From Oricola nitratireducens (GTDB lineage: Bacteria; Pseudomonadota; Alphaproteobacteria; Rhizobiales; Rhizobiaceae), in NCBI RefSeq assembly GCF_014904745.1, contig NZ_JACZCS010000001.1, positions 310,001 to 374,000 of the forward strand: 64,000 nucleotides of DNA, read 5' to 3'. The notes below the pieces were generated by a model that saw nothing but the letters and a program-made list of their open reading frames with translations, searched no databases and was not told the DNA's origin. A program made the position numbers and the translations under genes. Numbering within the stretch: the first letter of the stretch is position 1; the number at the start of each line of letters is the position of its first letter. Positions 20,489 through 29,551 of the stretch are shown here, piece by piece.

Positions 20489-21136
20489 ATGACGATTCGG
20501 AAAAATACGGGCATGACGCGGCGGAGCGTGGTGTTCGGCGCGATCGTGGCCGGTGCCTTCGCGGCGATGCCGCTGTCGGCGGCGACCGCCGCCGCGGACA
20601 CGGCCCAGCAGATCGCGGATCACTTCGCGCAGGTGAAGACCATGGCCGGCGAGTTCGTGCAGTTCGGACCGAACGGCGAACAGACCGGCGGCAAGTTCTA
20701 TATCGAGCGGCCCGGCAAGATGCTGTTTCTCTACGAGAAGCCGTCGCCGATCCGCGTCGTCGCCGACGGCTCGTCGCTTGTCGTCAACAACAAGAAACTC
20801 AACACCTGGGACATCTATCCGCTCGGCAAGACGCCGCTGAAGGTGCTGCTCGGCGACAAGATCGACCTGTCCGGGAGCCGCGTGCGCAGCGTCAGGCAGG
20901 ACGACGACCTGACGACGATCGTCATCGGCGACAAGCAGCTGTTCGGCGACAGCGAGATCACGATGATGTTCGATCCCAAGAGCTACGATCTGCGCCAGTG
21001 GACGATTCGCGACGCGCAGGGCAAGGACACGACCGTGATGGTCTACAACGTCCAGCAGGGCGTGAAATTCGGCGCCAAGACCTTCGAGGTTCCCTATGGG
21101 CGCATCCGCGACCAGCGGCAGAAGCGCAGCCAGTAG
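20489..21136 (+). CDS. lolA: Outer-membrane lipoprotein carrier LolA
   Basis: A 215-residue periplasmic carrier. An N-terminal signal sequence contains a twin arginine (MTRRSVVFGAIVAGAFAA), so Sec or Tat export are both conceivable, ending around ATAAAD. The mature part shows LolA features: HFAQVKTMAGEFVQF, GGKFYIERPGKMLFLYE, SLVVNNKKLNTWDIYPL. It shuttles lipoproteins from LolCDE to the outer membrane; as usual in alphaproteobacteria no LolB is nearby. AGGGAG upstream supports ATG 20489. Next to ftsK in the same direction. Confidence 0.92.
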   Translation: MTIRKNTGMTRRSVVFGAIVAGAFAAMPLSAATAAADTAQQIADHFAQVKTMAGEFVQFGPNGEQTGGKFYIERPGKMLFLYEKPSPIRVVADGSSLVVNNKKLNTWDIYPLGKTPLKVLLGDKIDLSGSRVRSVRQDDDLTTIVIGDKQLFGDSEITMMFDPKSYDLRQWTIRDAQGKDTTVMVYNVQQGVKFGAKTFEVPYGRIRDQRQKRSQ

Positions 21137-21162
21137 GCGCAAGCGAAATCGCTAAATTGTGG

Positions 21163-21191
21163 GCGGCCGGCGCGATTCGCGATCCGGCCGC
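21163..21191 (+). terminator. Hairpin after lolA
   Basis: Stem GCGGCCGG/CCGGCCGC with an inner CGCG/CGCG helix, 27 bases after the lolA stop. The following TTGTC is only weakly T-rich, so termination strength is doubtful. Confidence 0.45.
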
Positions 21192-21245
21192 TTGTCATTG
21201 CGGTGACCGGCTGAAAGAAGAAAGGGACCTTTTTCGGGGAATCCC

Positions 21246-22055
21246 ATGACATTTTCAGTCGCTACCTGGAACATCAATTCCGTCCGCCTTCGCCTGCCGA
21301 TGGTCGAGTCGTTTCTCGAAACCTACCAGCCCGACGTGCTGTGCCTGCAGGAAACGAAATGTCCGAACGACCAGTTTCCGTTCAAGGCGTTTCGAAAACT
21401 AGGATACGAACATGTCGAGATTCATGGCCAGAAGGGCTATCACGGCGTCGCCACGATCTCGAAATTCCCGCTCGAAGAGGTCGAAAGCCGCGATTTCTGC
21501 GGGATTGGCGACACGCGCCATCTCGACTGCATCGTCAAGGCGCCGAAACGGGCGGTGCGCATCCACAATTTTTACGTGCCGGCCGGCGGCGACGAGCCGA
21601 ATCCGGACATCAATCCGAAATTCGCCCACAAGCTTGGTTTTCTCGACGAGATGCGCGCGATCACCGCGGATCCGGGTGCGGCCGACTCGGTGATCCTGGT
21701 CGGCGATCTCAACATCGCGCCGCTCGAAACGGATGTGTGGTCGCACAAACAGCTGTTGAAAGTCGTCAGCCATACGCCGATCGAGACCGAGACGCTGGAA
21801 GATCTGCGCAGAGCCGGCGGCTGGTCGGACCTGATGCGGGTCTTCATTCCGCCGGAAGAAAAGATCTTCACCTGGTGGAGCTACCGGGCGAAGGACTGGG
21901 ACGAATCCGACAGGGGCCGCCGCCTCGATCATGTCTGGGGATCGCCGGATCTGGAGCCGTTTCTCTCCGACATCACCGTGCTGCGCGAGGCGCGCGGATG
22001 GGAAAAACCCTCCGACCATGTGCCGGTGATCGCGAAATTCGCGCTCTGCGGCTAA
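21246..22055 (+). CDS. xthA: Exodeoxyribonuclease III
   Basis: A 269-residue exonuclease/AP endonuclease of the XthA class. Key catalytic segments are visible: WNINSVRLR, LQETK (metal-binding Glu), YVPAGG, LVGDLNIAP, and the terminal SDHVPV with the catalytic histidine; DHVWGSP precedes it. It cleaves abasic sites in base-excision repair. The stop codon directly abuts the stop of the convergent cyclic-nucleotide-domain gene. GGGGAATCCC lies before the ATG. Confidence 0.95.
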   Translation: MTFSVATWNINSVRLRLPMVESFLETYQPDVLCLQETKCPNDQFPFKAFRKLGYEHVEIHGQKGYHGVATISKFPLEEVESRDFCGIGDTRHLDCIVKAPKRAVRIHNFYVPAGGDEPNPDINPKFAHKLGFLDEMRAITADPGAADSVILVGDLNIAPLETDVWSHKQLLKVVSHTPIETETLEDLRRAGGWSDLMRVFIPPEEKIFTWWSYRAKDWDESDRGRRLDHVWGSPDLEPFLSDITVLREARGWEKPSDHVPVIAKFALCG

Positions 22056-22514
22056 TCAGTCGTCGCTGAAGCGTTCTTCGAGGTCGCCGATCTGGTCGAG
22101 CAGGTTGCACAGGCGCACCGAGAGCTGCTGGTGGAGCGCCGCCGCGGTTTCCGGATACTCCTCCAGCATGCGCCGGAACAGGCTGCGGTTGACGCGGATG
22201 ACTTGGGTTTCCACTGCGGCACAGGCGCCGGTCAGGCGCTTCGTCTCGGTTATCAGCGCCAGTTCGCCGAGAATCATCCCCGGACCGACCTGCCTGATGA
22301 CGAGGCGGCCGCGCGGTGTCTCGCGGAACAGGTCGATTTCACCGGACACGACGATATAGCCGCATTCAGCGTTCTGGCCTTCGCGATAGAGCTCGCGGCC
22401 GCGCGCGATGGTGAGGCGCTCGGCACCGAAGGCAAGCAGGCGCAGCTGCTCGGCGCTCAAATCCTCGAACAGCGAAACACCGGAAATAATGCGAATATCG
22501 TCTTCAAGCGACAA
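22056..22514 (-). CDS. Cyclic nucleotide-binding domain protein, no HTH
   Basis: A 152-residue protein consisting almost entirely of a CAP_ED cyclic nucleotide-binding beta-barrel: VSLFEDLSAEQLRLLAF, GYIVVSGEIDLFRETPRG, GPGMILGELALITETKRL. No DNA-binding helix-turn-helix follows, so it is not a complete Crp/Fnr regulator. The PBC phosphate-binding arginine seen in true cAMP sites is not obvious (GELALITETKR), leaving ligand binding open. It lies 110 bases downstream of the OmpR-type regulator gene in the same direction, a pairing often seen beside xthA in related genomes. Confidence 0.82.
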   Translation of the reverse strand: MSLEDDIRIISGVSLFEDLSAEQLRLLAFGAERLTIARGRELYREGQNAECGYIVVSGEIDLFRETPRGRLVIRQVGPGMILGELALITETKRLTGACAAVETQVIRVNRSLFRRMLEEYPETAAALHQQLSVRLCNLLDQIGDLEERFSDD

Positions 22515-22624
22515 TGGCTGGATCCGCCGGACGTAACATCAGTGATTGCCGCTGTTACATGACGGATTCGCGAATGAAAAGTCCACGCCCGAACATCAAT
22601 CCGGCGGTGTATGCCGGCAAACAG

Positions 22625-23308
22625 TCAGGGATTGAGTTTGTAGCCGCCGCTTTCGGTGACGAGGATCGCCGCATTGGAGGGATCGCGCTCGATTTTCTGG
22701 CGCAGGCGATAGACATGGGTTTCCAACGTATGGGTCGTCACGCCGGAATTGTAGCCCCAGACTTCCTCCAGCAGCGTATCGCGCGTGACCACCTTCCTGT
22801 CGGCCCTGTAAAGATATTTGATGATCGCCGATTCCTTTTCGGTCAGCCGGATCTTCGATCCGTGGCCGTCGATCAGCAGTTTCTGGCTCGGCTTGAAGGT
22901 GTAGGGCCCGACGACGAAGGTCGCGTCCTCGCTCTGCTCGTGCTGACGAAGCTGGGCGCGGATGCGCGCCAGCAGGACAGCGAACTTGAACGGCTTGGTG
23001 ACATAATCGTTCGCGCCGGCCTCGAGCCCGAGAATAGTGTCGGAATCGGTGTCGTGGCCGGTCAGCATGATGACGGGCGCCTTGAAGCCGGACTTGCGCA
23101 GGATCTTGACGGCCTCGCGGCCGTCCATGTCGGGAAGGCCGACATCGATAATCAGGAGGTCGATCACGCTACCGCGCGCCGAGTGGATGCCCTTGGTGGC
23201 GCTCCCCTCCTCCAGAACGACGAATTCCTCGTAGAGCGAAAGCTGTTCGACCAGCATTTCGCGAAGATCTTCGTCGTCATCGACCAGAAGAATTGTTCTT
23301 GGATTCAT
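22625..23308 (-). CDS. OmpR/PhoB-family response regulator (orphan, CenR-like)
   Basis: A 227-residue two-domain regulator. The receiver has the acidic pocket DDDEDLRE, phospho-acceptor D55 in LLIIDVGLPDMDG, and the conserved lysine in VTKPFKFAVLL; the C-terminal winged helix has LTEKESAIIKYLYRA and THTLETHVYRLRQKIE. No histidine kinase gene is adjacent. The N-terminal wording (LREMLVEQLSLYEEF) reminds me of CenR, an essential envelope regulator in Caulobacter and Brucella, but this is a recollection and not a search result. The neighbouring divergent L,D-transpeptidase gene fits an envelope role. Confidence 0.85.
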   Translation of the reverse strand: MNPRTILLVDDDEDLREMLVEQLSLYEEFVVLEEGSATKGIHSARGSVIDLLIIDVGLPDMDGREAVKILRKSGFKAPVIMLTGHDTDSDTILGLEAGANDYVTKPFKFAVLLARIRAQLRQHEQSEDATFVVGPYTFKPSQKLLIDGHGSKIRLTEKESAIIKYLYRADRKVVTRDTLLEEVWGYNSGVTTHTLETHVYRLRQKIERDPSNAAILVTESGGYKLNP

Positions 23309-23463
23309 CGATTATCTTACCTCGGTCCCGGAGTGTCAGGCAGCCTCACACTATGCACAAGTTCCCTGTCATGAAAATGTGAACGATAAAAGCACCTCAC
23401 GAAGCATTGCACCAAGATGTGATTGCCTAAAAAGGTGAACGAAAAAGGGCGGACGGAAAACCG

Positions 23464-23991
23464 GTGATTTCAACGATCCATGTGCGAAGGGCGCCGCGCG
23501 ATGCGCGCCGGGGGCTGCTTTTGGCGGAAAACAGGGTCTTTGCCTGCGCGCTGGGACGCAGCGGCATGCGTCCGGTCAAGCGCGAGGGCGACGGGGCGAC
23601 GCCGATCGCCGGCATGCGCATCGTTTATGGCTGGTACCGTGCCGACCGGCTGGTGCGGCCGCATTCCGGGCTTCGCCTGCGCGCGATCACGGCGCGCGAC
23701 GGCTGGTGCGACGCGCCGGCGGACCCGAACTACAACCGGCCGGTGCGCCTGCCGTTTCGCGCCGGCCACGAGACGATGACGCGCGACGACCGGCTCTACG
23801 ACGTCTGCCTCGTTCTCGACTGGAACCTGCCGCCATTCGGGCGCAAGCGCCATGCCGGGTCGGCGATCTTCCTGCATCTCGCCCGGCCGGATTTCGGCCC
23901 GACGGAAGGCTGTATCGCGGTCGCGCCGGAGGCGATGCGCTGGCTGTTGCCGCGCATCGGGCCGGAAACGGTCGTGAAAGTGATCGCCTAG
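23464..23991 (+). CDS. L,D-transpeptidase (YkuD) family protein
   Basis: A 175-residue protein of the YkuD fold. The catalytic block is HLARPDFGPTEGCIAVAPE, giving the family H-x(n)-GC motif with the nucleophilic cysteine; GATPIAG and the YDVCLVLDWN segment are also typical of the short alphaproteobacterial version. No signal peptide is seen, so export is uncertain. Members cross-link peptidoglycan (3-3 links) or anchor outer-membrane proteins. It starts at a GTG, divergent from the response regulator, and its 3' end overlaps that of the DUF1761 gene by four bases. Confidence 0.8.
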   Translation: MISTIHVRRAPRDARRGLLLAENRVFACALGRSGMRPVKREGDGATPIAGMRIVYGWYRADRLVRPHSGLRLRAITARDGWCDAPADPNYNRPVRLPFRAGHETMTRDDRLYDVCLVLDWNLPPFGRKRHAGSAIFLHLARPDFGPTEGCIAVAPEAMRWLLPRIGPETVVKVIA

Positions 23992-24395
23992 ACGCCGAAG
24001 GCGCCGATGATGCCGCCCATCAGGAGCGCCACGATCAGCCAGTGAATGCCGTCGATGATCGACAGGTTCCAGCCGAAACCCTGGTAGCGCTGGTTGACCG
24101 TCAGCGTGGTGGCCATGAAGCCGAGCCAGACGAGGGCGCCGGAGATCAGCCCGTTGCGAATCGTGATCTCGCCCTGGCCGAGATGGCCGATGATGCCCGC
24201 CAGGGTCCAGGCCATGATGAGTTCGCTGATGAAGCTCGTGGCGATGAGCGTGATCGACATCTTGGCATTGGCGGGCTCGATCCGCGCCGCCTTCATCCAT
24301 GCCTTGCCGAATGCGCCGTAATAGATCGCACCGGCCAGAAAAGCCGCGACGGCTGCGACCAGAACCGCGACATAATTGACTCCGCCAAACGCCAT
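23988..24395 (-). CDS. DUF1761 domain membrane protein
   Basis: A 135-residue hydrophobic protein with four likely membrane helices (VAVLVAAVAAFLAGAIYYGAFG, LIATSFISELIMAWTLAGIIG, GLISGALVWLGFMATTLTVN, LIVALLMGGIIGAFGV), matching DUF1761. Function unknown. ATG 24395 has an ideal GGGAGGA six bases upstream, which rules out the longer upstream frame. Single gene, divergent neighbour absent; the methyltransferase gene upstream reads the same way. Confidence 0.8.
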   Translation of the reverse strand: MAFGGVNYVAVLVAAVAAFLAGAIYYGAFGKAWMKAARIEPANAKMSITLIATSFISELIMAWTLAGIIGHLGQGEITIRNGLISGALVWLGFMATTLTVNQRYQGFGWNLSIIDGIHWLIVALLMGGIIGAFGV

Positions 24396-24450
24396 TGAGT
24401 GTCCTCCCGAAATTCTCCCGTGGCGAGAAAACACCGGAGCGGCAAAAAAC

Positions 24451-25092
24451 TCAAGCGAATCGCCACACGCTCGTCTTCTTGACCTCGGCGTCCTCCAGCG
24501 CCCGGGTGACGGGAACCTCGTAGGCGGCGAGCGGGAACAGGCGTTCGCGCGGCAGGTAGGAACGGCCGGGATCGCCGACGAGGACGGCGGTGCCGCGCGC
24601 GGCGAGCATCTCGAACCAGGGAACGACCGCCGCGCTCATCTCGCGGTCGAAGAACACGTCGCCGGCCAGAACGACATCGGCGTCGAGCGCCGTGTCGCCG
24701 ACGAGATCGCGACCGTCATAGGCAATCGCGACGCCGTTGAGGCCCGCATTCAGGCCGACGGCGGTTTCGCAAAACGGATCGATGTCGTTTGCCGTCACTG
24801 CGGCGGCGCCGGCACGTGCGGCGGCGATGGCGACGAGGCCGGAACCGGAGGCGAAATCGACCACGCGGCGGTCCTTCACGCGGTCCGGATGATCGAGGAC
24901 ATAGCGGGCAAGGCCCTGCCCGCCGGCCCAGGCGAAGGCCCAGAAAGGCGGTTCCAGGCCGATCGCCTGCAACTCCTCTTCGGTGCGATGCCAGAGATCA
25001 TGCGCCTCGTCGGCCAGATGCAGCCGGATTTCGGGCACATGCGGCGGCGCCATGATTGCGGTGTTGGCGCGGATGAACTCCGTCTTGTCCAT
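24451..25092 (-). CDS. Class I SAM-dependent methyltransferase
   Basis: A 213-residue Rossmann methyltransferase. The SAM motif appears as VVDFASGSGLVAIAAARAGA and the acidic motif II as VTANDIDPF; PPFWAFAWAGGQGLARY lies before it. This arrangement is shared by the nicotinamide-N-methyltransferase-like / ETFB-lysine methyltransferase group (COG3897), so a protein lysine is a likely substrate. The ATG overlaps the stop of the upstream EVE-domain gene (ATGA), indicating translational coupling. Confidence 0.82.
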   Translation of the reverse strand: MDKTEFIRANTAIMAPPHVPEIRLHLADEAHDLWHRTEEELQAIGLEPPFWAFAWAGGQGLARYVLDHPDRVKDRRVVDFASGSGLVAIAAARAGAAAVTANDIDPFCETAVGLNAGLNGVAIAYDGRDLVGDTALDADVVLAGDVFFDREMSAAVVPWFEMLAARGTAVLVGDPGRSYLPRERLFPLAAYEVPVTRALEDAEVKKTSVWRFA

Positions 25093-25523
25093 CACATCGG
25101 CGGATTGTCGAGGCCGCCCATGCGGCAGACTTCCAGCCATTCCGCCTCGGTGACCGGCTGGACGGAGAGGCGCATGGAGGTGACCAGCGACATCTCGGCA
25201 AGCTTCGGATTGGCCTTCACGTCCTTCAGCGTCACCGGCTTCGGCATGTCGCAGACCGCCTTGACGTCGACGCACTCCCAGCGCGGATCGTCGGTGGTCG
25301 AATCCGGATGGATCTCGTTGCAGACCTCGGCGATGCCGACGACCTCGAGCCCCTCGTTGGAATGGTAGAAGAAGCCCTTGTCGCCCAGCTTCATCGCCCG
25401 CATGTTGTTGCGCGCCTGGTAGTTGCGGATGCCGTCCCATTCCTCGCCGGCCTCGCCCTTCGCCTTCAGCATCTCCCAGGAAAACTTGAACGGTTCGGAC
25501 TTGAACAACCAGTAATTCGCCAT
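25092..25523 (-). CDS. EVE domain-containing protein
   Basis: A 143-residue single EVE domain (PUA-like fold, related to human THYN1). Characteristic segments are NYWLFKSEPFKFSWEML, WDGIRNYQARNNMRAMKLGDKGFFYHS, VVGIAEV and LAEMSLVTSMRLSVQPV. EVE proteins read modified cytosine or related bases in nucleic acids; the aromatic residues of the pocket (W, Y, F) are present. In bacteria a stand-alone EVE is often next to housekeeping genes; here it overlaps a methyltransferase gene by four bases. Confidence 0.9.
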   Translation of the reverse strand: MANYWLFKSEPFKFSWEMLKAKGEAGEEWDGIRNYQARNNMRAMKLGDKGFFYHSNEGLEVVGIAEVCNEIHPDSTTDDPRWECVDVKAVCDMPKPVTLKDVKANPKLAEMSLVTSMRLSVQPVTEAEWLEVCRMGGLDNPPM

Positions 25524-25575
25524 GCGATGCCTCCGGGATTTCGTTTCGCCCTAGCTAGCGAAGCGGGCGGCGGCG

Positions 25576-26559
25576 TCAAGTCTCGGTCTTGAGCGGGCGC
25601 GACATCAGCCCGTCCACGGCCTGGTTGATGGTGATGTTGCCGGCGAGAATGGCGTCGACGGCGGCGATGATCGGCGCGTCGAGGCCGTGTTCGCGGGCCA
25701 GTTTCGCGGCGACCGAGGCGGTGAAGACGCCCTCGGCGAGCGGGCGGCGGGCGAGGTCCTCGCCGCGCGCCAGCGCCGCGCCATAGGCGAAATTGCGCGA
25801 TTTCTCCGAACCGCAGGTGAGGATCAGGTCGCCGAGGCCGGAGAGGCCGGCCAGGGTCTCGGGCCTGGCGCCAAGCGCGGCGGCGACGCGCTGCAGTTCG
25901 GCGAAACCGCGCGTGGTCAGGGCGGCGACGGCGCTGGCGCCGAGACCCGCTCCGTGCACGATACCGGCGGCGATCGCCAGCACGTTCTTCAGCGCCCCGC
26001 CCAGTTCGACGCCGATCAGGTCATCGGCGGCATAACAGCGCAGCGTCCGGCTCGACAGGATTTCGGCAAGCGATTTCGCCCGTTCCAGATCGTGCGCGGC
26101 CACGGTCACCGCTGTCGGCAGTCCGGCGGCGACGTCGGCGGCGAAGCTCGGGCCGGACAGCACGGCGGAGCGGTCGCGCCCGGCGATCTCGTCGATGATC
26201 TCCGACATGGTCTGGCCGGTGGCACGGTCGATGCCCTTGGCGGTGGAGACGAAGATCGCGTCCGGCGCGGCCCTGTCGAGCATGCCGCCGAGGAAATCGC
26301 GCAGGGACTGCGCCGGCACGGCAAGGACGATTACGCCGGCGCCAGCGAGCGCGGCGCCGAGACCCGTCGTCGCGGCCAGATCGCCTGGCAGGGCGATATC
26401 GCCGAGATAGCGCGGATTTCGGTGCCGCTCGTTGATGGCGGTCACCGTTTCCGCATCGCGGCCCCAGAGCATGCAGCCGCGTCCGGTGCGCACGAAGGAT
26501 GCGGCGAGCGCCGTGCCCCAGGCGCCGGCGCCGAGCACGGCGATGCGATCTCCGCTCAT
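25576..26559 (-). CDS. gpsA: Glycerol-3-phosphate dehydrogenase [NAD(P)+]
   Basis: A 327-residue cytoplasmic dehydrogenase. The N-terminal cofactor motif is VLGAGAWGTALAASF, followed by VPAQSLRDFL, STAKGID, SGPSFAADVAAGLPTAVT, and the C-terminal catalytic segment ELGGALKNVLAIAAG with the active-site lysine. It makes sn-glycerol-3-phosphate for phospholipid synthesis. ATG 26559 with GAGGTGGAG upstream was preferred over a GTG three codons earlier. It follows tsaD on the same strand by 24 bases, so the two may be an operon. Confidence 0.96.
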   Translation of the reverse strand: MSGDRIAVLGAGAWGTALAASFVRTGRGCMLWGRDAETVTAINERHRNPRYLGDIALPGDLAATTGLGAALAGAGVIVLAVPAQSLRDFLGGMLDRAAPDAIFVSTAKGIDRATGQTMSEIIDEIAGRDRSAVLSGPSFAADVAAGLPTAVTVAAHDLERAKSLAEILSSRTLRCYAADDLIGVELGGALKNVLAIAAGIVHGAGLGASAVAALTTRGFAELQRVAAALGARPETLAGLSGLGDLILTCGSEKSRNFAYGAALARGEDLARRPLAEGVFTASVAAKLAREHGLDAPIIAAVDAILAGNITINQAVDGLMSRPLKTET

Positions 26560-26583
26560 GTTCTCCACCTCACGCCGTCTCCC

Positions 26584-27666
26584 TCACGCTTTAGCCCCTC
26601 GCCGCCCGGCGCCGATCAGCGCCTCGGCATCCTGGTCGAGCGGCCAGCGCGAGCGCGGCGCGATGTCCATGCCGCTGACGGCGCCTTGCTCGAAATGTTC
26701 CAGTCCCGCCCAGGCGATCATCACCGCATTGTCGGAGCACAGGTCGAGCGGTGGCGCATGCAGCGTAAAGCCGTTCTGCGCACAGGCATCCGCCAGCATG
26801 GCGCGGATCGCGCCGTTGGCGGCGACCCCGCCGGCAATGACGAAATCGGCCGGGCCGTCCGAGACATCGGCGCGGTATTTGTCGAAGGCGCGGGTGACGC
26901 GGTCGCGTAGCGTGTCGGTGACGGCGGCCTGGAAGGAGGCGCAGAGATCGGAGACGTCCCGGTCCGTCAGGGGCGCAAGCGCGGTTGCCTCGCGGCGCAC
27001 GGCCGTCTTCAGGCCGGAGAAGGAGAAATCGAGCCGGTCCTCGCCCTTCATCGGGCGCGGCAGGGCGAAGCGTTTCGGATCGCCGGTTGCGGCTTCGCGC
27101 TCGACGGCGGGGCCGCCCGGATAGGGCAGGCCGAGCAGCTTGGCCGTCTTGTCGAAGGCTTCGCCGAGCGCGTCGTCGATGGTCGTGCCCCAGCGGGCGT
27201 AGTCGCCGAGGCCCCGGACCAGCAGGATCTGGCTGTGGCCGCCGGAAACGAGCAGCAGCAGATAGGGAAACTGCAGGCCGTCGGTCAGGCGCGGCGTCAG
27301 GGCGTGGCCCTCGAGATGGTTGACGGCGACGAGCGGCTTGTTCCTGGCGGCGCAGATCGCCTTGGCGGTCATTACGCCGACGAGCAATCCGCCGATCAGG
27401 CCGGGCCCGGCCGTTACCGCGACGGCGTCGATGTCGTCGAGCGTGGTATTTGCCTCGGCGAGCGCGCGGGCGATGATCGCGTCGAGGCCCTCGACATGGG
27501 CGCGCGCGGCGATTTCCGGCACGACGCCGCCATAGGCGGCGTGGTCGGCGATCTGGCTGTAGACGGTGTTCGACAGGATCTCGCCGGGCGAACCGGGGCC
27601 GGCACGGCGGACGACCGCCGCCGCGGTCTCGTCGCAGCTCGTTTCGATGCCAAGCACGGTCGTCAT
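26584..27666 (-). CDS. tsaD: tRNA N6-adenosine threonylcarbamoyltransferase TsaD
   Basis: A 360-residue Kae1/Qri7-type ATPase-fold protein. The start [15 protein letters not shown], the metal-binding HLEGH motif, [11 protein letters not shown], and [11 protein letters not shown] are all present. With TsaB, TsaC and TsaE it installs the t6A modification at position 37 of ANN-decoding tRNAs. Divergent from hemC with 114 bases between start codons, an arrangement frequent in Hyphomicrobiales. Confidence 0.96.
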   Translation of the reverse strand: MTTVLGIETSCDETAAAVVRRAGPGSPGEILSNTVYSQIADHAAYGGVVPEIAARAHVEGLDAIIARALAEANTTLDDIDAVAVTAGPGLIGGLLVGVMTAKAICAARNKPLVAVNHLEGHALTPRLTDGLQFPYLLLLVSGGHSQILLVRGLGDYARWGTTIDDALGEAFDKTAKLLGLPYPGGPAVEREAATGDPKRFALPRPMKGEDRLDFSFSGLKTAVRREATALAPLTDRDVSDLCASFQAAVTDTLRDRVTRAFDKYRADVSDGPADFVIAGGVAANGAIRAMLADACAQNGFTLHAPPLDLCSDNAVMIAWAGLEHFEQGAVSGMDIAPRSRWPLDQDAEALIGAGRRGAKA

Positions 27667-27780
27667 GGGGTCCGGGCCGCTTCTCGGAATGCCGCGTCAC
27701 CGGGCGCGGTTGCCGATGCGCGGAATTGGGGTTACCTGTCCGGCTTCGGGTAACACGGAACGGCAGGCTTGCAAACAGTA

Positions 27781-28713
27781 ATGGCAGCGGACGAAAAGAT
27801 CAGGATCGGCACGCGGGGAAGCCCGCTCGCACTGGCGCAGGCGCACGAGACGCGCGACCGGCTGATCGCCGCGCATGCCATCGCGCCGGAGATGATCGAG
27901 GTCGTCGTGATCTCCACGGCGGGCGATCGCATCCAGGACCGGCCGCTGGCCGAGGTCGGCGGCAAGGGCCTGTTCACGCTGGAACTGGAGGAACAACTCG
28001 CCGACGGGCGGATCGATCTCGCGGTGCATTCCTCGAAGGACATGCCGACCGTCCTGCCGGACGGGCTGGCGATCACGGCGTTTCTGGAGCGCGAGGACCC
28101 GCGCGACGCCTTTATCTCCAACAAGGCGAAGTCGCTGACGGACCTGCCGCAGGGCGCGGTGGTCGGTTCCTCGTCGCTGCGCCGCCAGGCGCTGATCCGC
28201 AAGCTTAGGCCCGACATCTCGGTGGTGCAGTTCCGGGGCAATGTGCAGACACGGCTGCGCAAGCTGTCGGAAGGCGTTGCCGACGCGACGCTGCTCGCCA
28301 ATGCCGGGCTTCGCCGGCTCGGCATGGCCGACATCATCACCGACCTGATGGATCCGGACTTCTTTCTGCCAGCGCCGGGCCAGGGCGCAATATGCATCGA
28401 GGGACGGGCCGGCGACGTGCGCACCGACGCGCTGGTCGAGCCGTTGAACCACGATGTCACGGCAACGGCGCTTGCCTGCGAACGCGCCTTTCTCGCCGAA
28501 CTCGACGGCTCCTGCCGGACGCCGATCGCGGGCCTGGCGACGGTCGACGGAAGCGGTGTCGCGTTTCGCGGCATGATCCTGACACCCGACGGGAGCGAGG
28601 CGCACGAGATCGCTCTTGCCGGCCCCGTTTCCGATTCCGCCGCCCTCGGCCGCGACGCCGGCCGCCGTCTGCGCCGGGATGCCGGCGACGCGTTCTTTTC
28701 CTCCTGGCTGTGA
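27781..28713 (+). CDS. hemC: Hydroxymethylbilane synthase (porphobilinogen deaminase)
   Basis: A 310-residue enzyme of tetrapyrrole synthesis. [19 protein letters not shown] opens the protein; [26 protein letters not shown], the SSLRRQ anion-binding motif and [12 protein letters not shown] with the cysteine that holds the dipyrromethane cofactor are intact. It joins four porphobilinogen units into hydroxymethylbilane. ATG 27781 was chosen over a TTG four codons upstream. hemD starts 13 bases after its stop. Confidence 0.96.
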   Translation: MAADEKIRIGTRGSPLALAQAHETRDRLIAAHAIAPEMIEVVVISTAGDRIQDRPLAEVGGKGLFTLELEEQLADGRIDLAVHSSKDMPTVLPDGLAITAFLEREDPRDAFISNKAKSLTDLPQGAVVGSSSLRRQALIRKLRPDISVVQFRGNVQTRLRKLSEGVADATLLANAGLRRLGMADIITDLMDPDFFLPAPGQGAICIEGRAGDVRTDALVEPLNHDVTATALACERAFLAELDGSCRTPIAGLATVDGSGVAFRGMILTPDGSEAHEIALAGPVSDSAALGRDAGRRLRRDAGDAFFSSWL

Positions 28714-28726
28714 GCGCGGCTCGGCA

Positions 28727-29476
28727 ATGAGCGCGGTGGCGAAACCCGTCATCTGGATCACGCGGCCGCAGCCCGGCGCGGACAAATCGGCTGCCGCGAT
28801 CGCGACGATGGGGTTCCATCCGGTCGTCGTTCCGCTGACCGAAGTGGCGGCGACGGAGCCCGCGATCGACCCGGCGGAAGCGGCACGCGCCGATGCCGTC
28901 GTCGTCACCAGCGGCAACGCGGTGCGGCTCGTGCCCGACGCGCTCGTCTCGGCGCTTTTCGACAAGACCGTCTACACTGTCGGCGCGGCGACGAAGGCCG
29001 ACGCGCTGGCGCGCGGATTTCGCGATGTCCGCTCCGCCGACGGGGCGGTCGACGATCTCGTGGCGCTGGTTTGCGCGCGCGAGAAACCGGGTTCGGCGCT
29101 GGTCTATCTGTGCGGCAAGCTGCGGACCGGCGACCTGGAAGGAAAGCTCGCCCGCAAAGGCCTGAACTGCCTCGTTTGCGAGGTCTATTCGACCAAAATA
29201 GTCAGTCATATGACTGATATTCTGGAGAAAAAATTGTCGGCCGGATCGCCCGACACGGTGCTTTTCCATTCGGCTCTTTCGGCCCGCGCCTTCGCGGAAC
29301 ATGCCAAGGCGCAGTCTCCGCAAGTTTATGAATATACGCGGTTTTTAACGATCTCCGAGCGAGTCGCCATGGCGCTTCCGGATTACCTGAAAGACCGGAT
29401 TACCGTCGCGGAAGAACCAACCGAGCAATCCCTGCTCGCGGCGCTCTGCGACATCGTGTCCGCCGGCAGGGACTGA
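28727..29476 (+). CDS. hemD: Uroporphyrinogen-III synthase
   Basis: A 249-residue HemD-fold protein. Sequence conservation in this family is low, but WITRPQPGADKSAAAI at the N-terminus, VVVTSGNAVR, the YTVGAATKADAL segment and TVLFHSALSARAFAEH are typical. It cyclises hydroxymethylbilane with inversion of ring D. The stretch around 29195-29360 is more AT-rich than the rest. It sits between hemC and mic60 in the same direction, so one transcript probably covers hemC-hemD-mic60-hemY. Confidence 0.9.
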   Translation: MSAVAKPVIWITRPQPGADKSAAAIATMGFHPVVVPLTEVAATEPAIDPAEAARADAVVVTSGNAVRLVPDALVSALFDKTVYTVGAATKADALARGFRDVRSADGAVDDLVALVCAREKPGSALVYLCGKLRTGDLEGKLARKGLNCLVCEVYSTKIVSHMTDILEKKLSAGSPDTVLFHSALSARAFAEHAKAQSPQVYEYTRFLTISERVAMALPDYLKDRITVAEEPTEQSLLAALCDIVSAGRD

Positions 29477-29551
29477 TTCCCGATTCTCGCCCTTTAGCTT
29501 TGCGAAAGCCGTGCTAAGACGACGCGAAGCACTTCCTGCAGGAGTCTCCCG

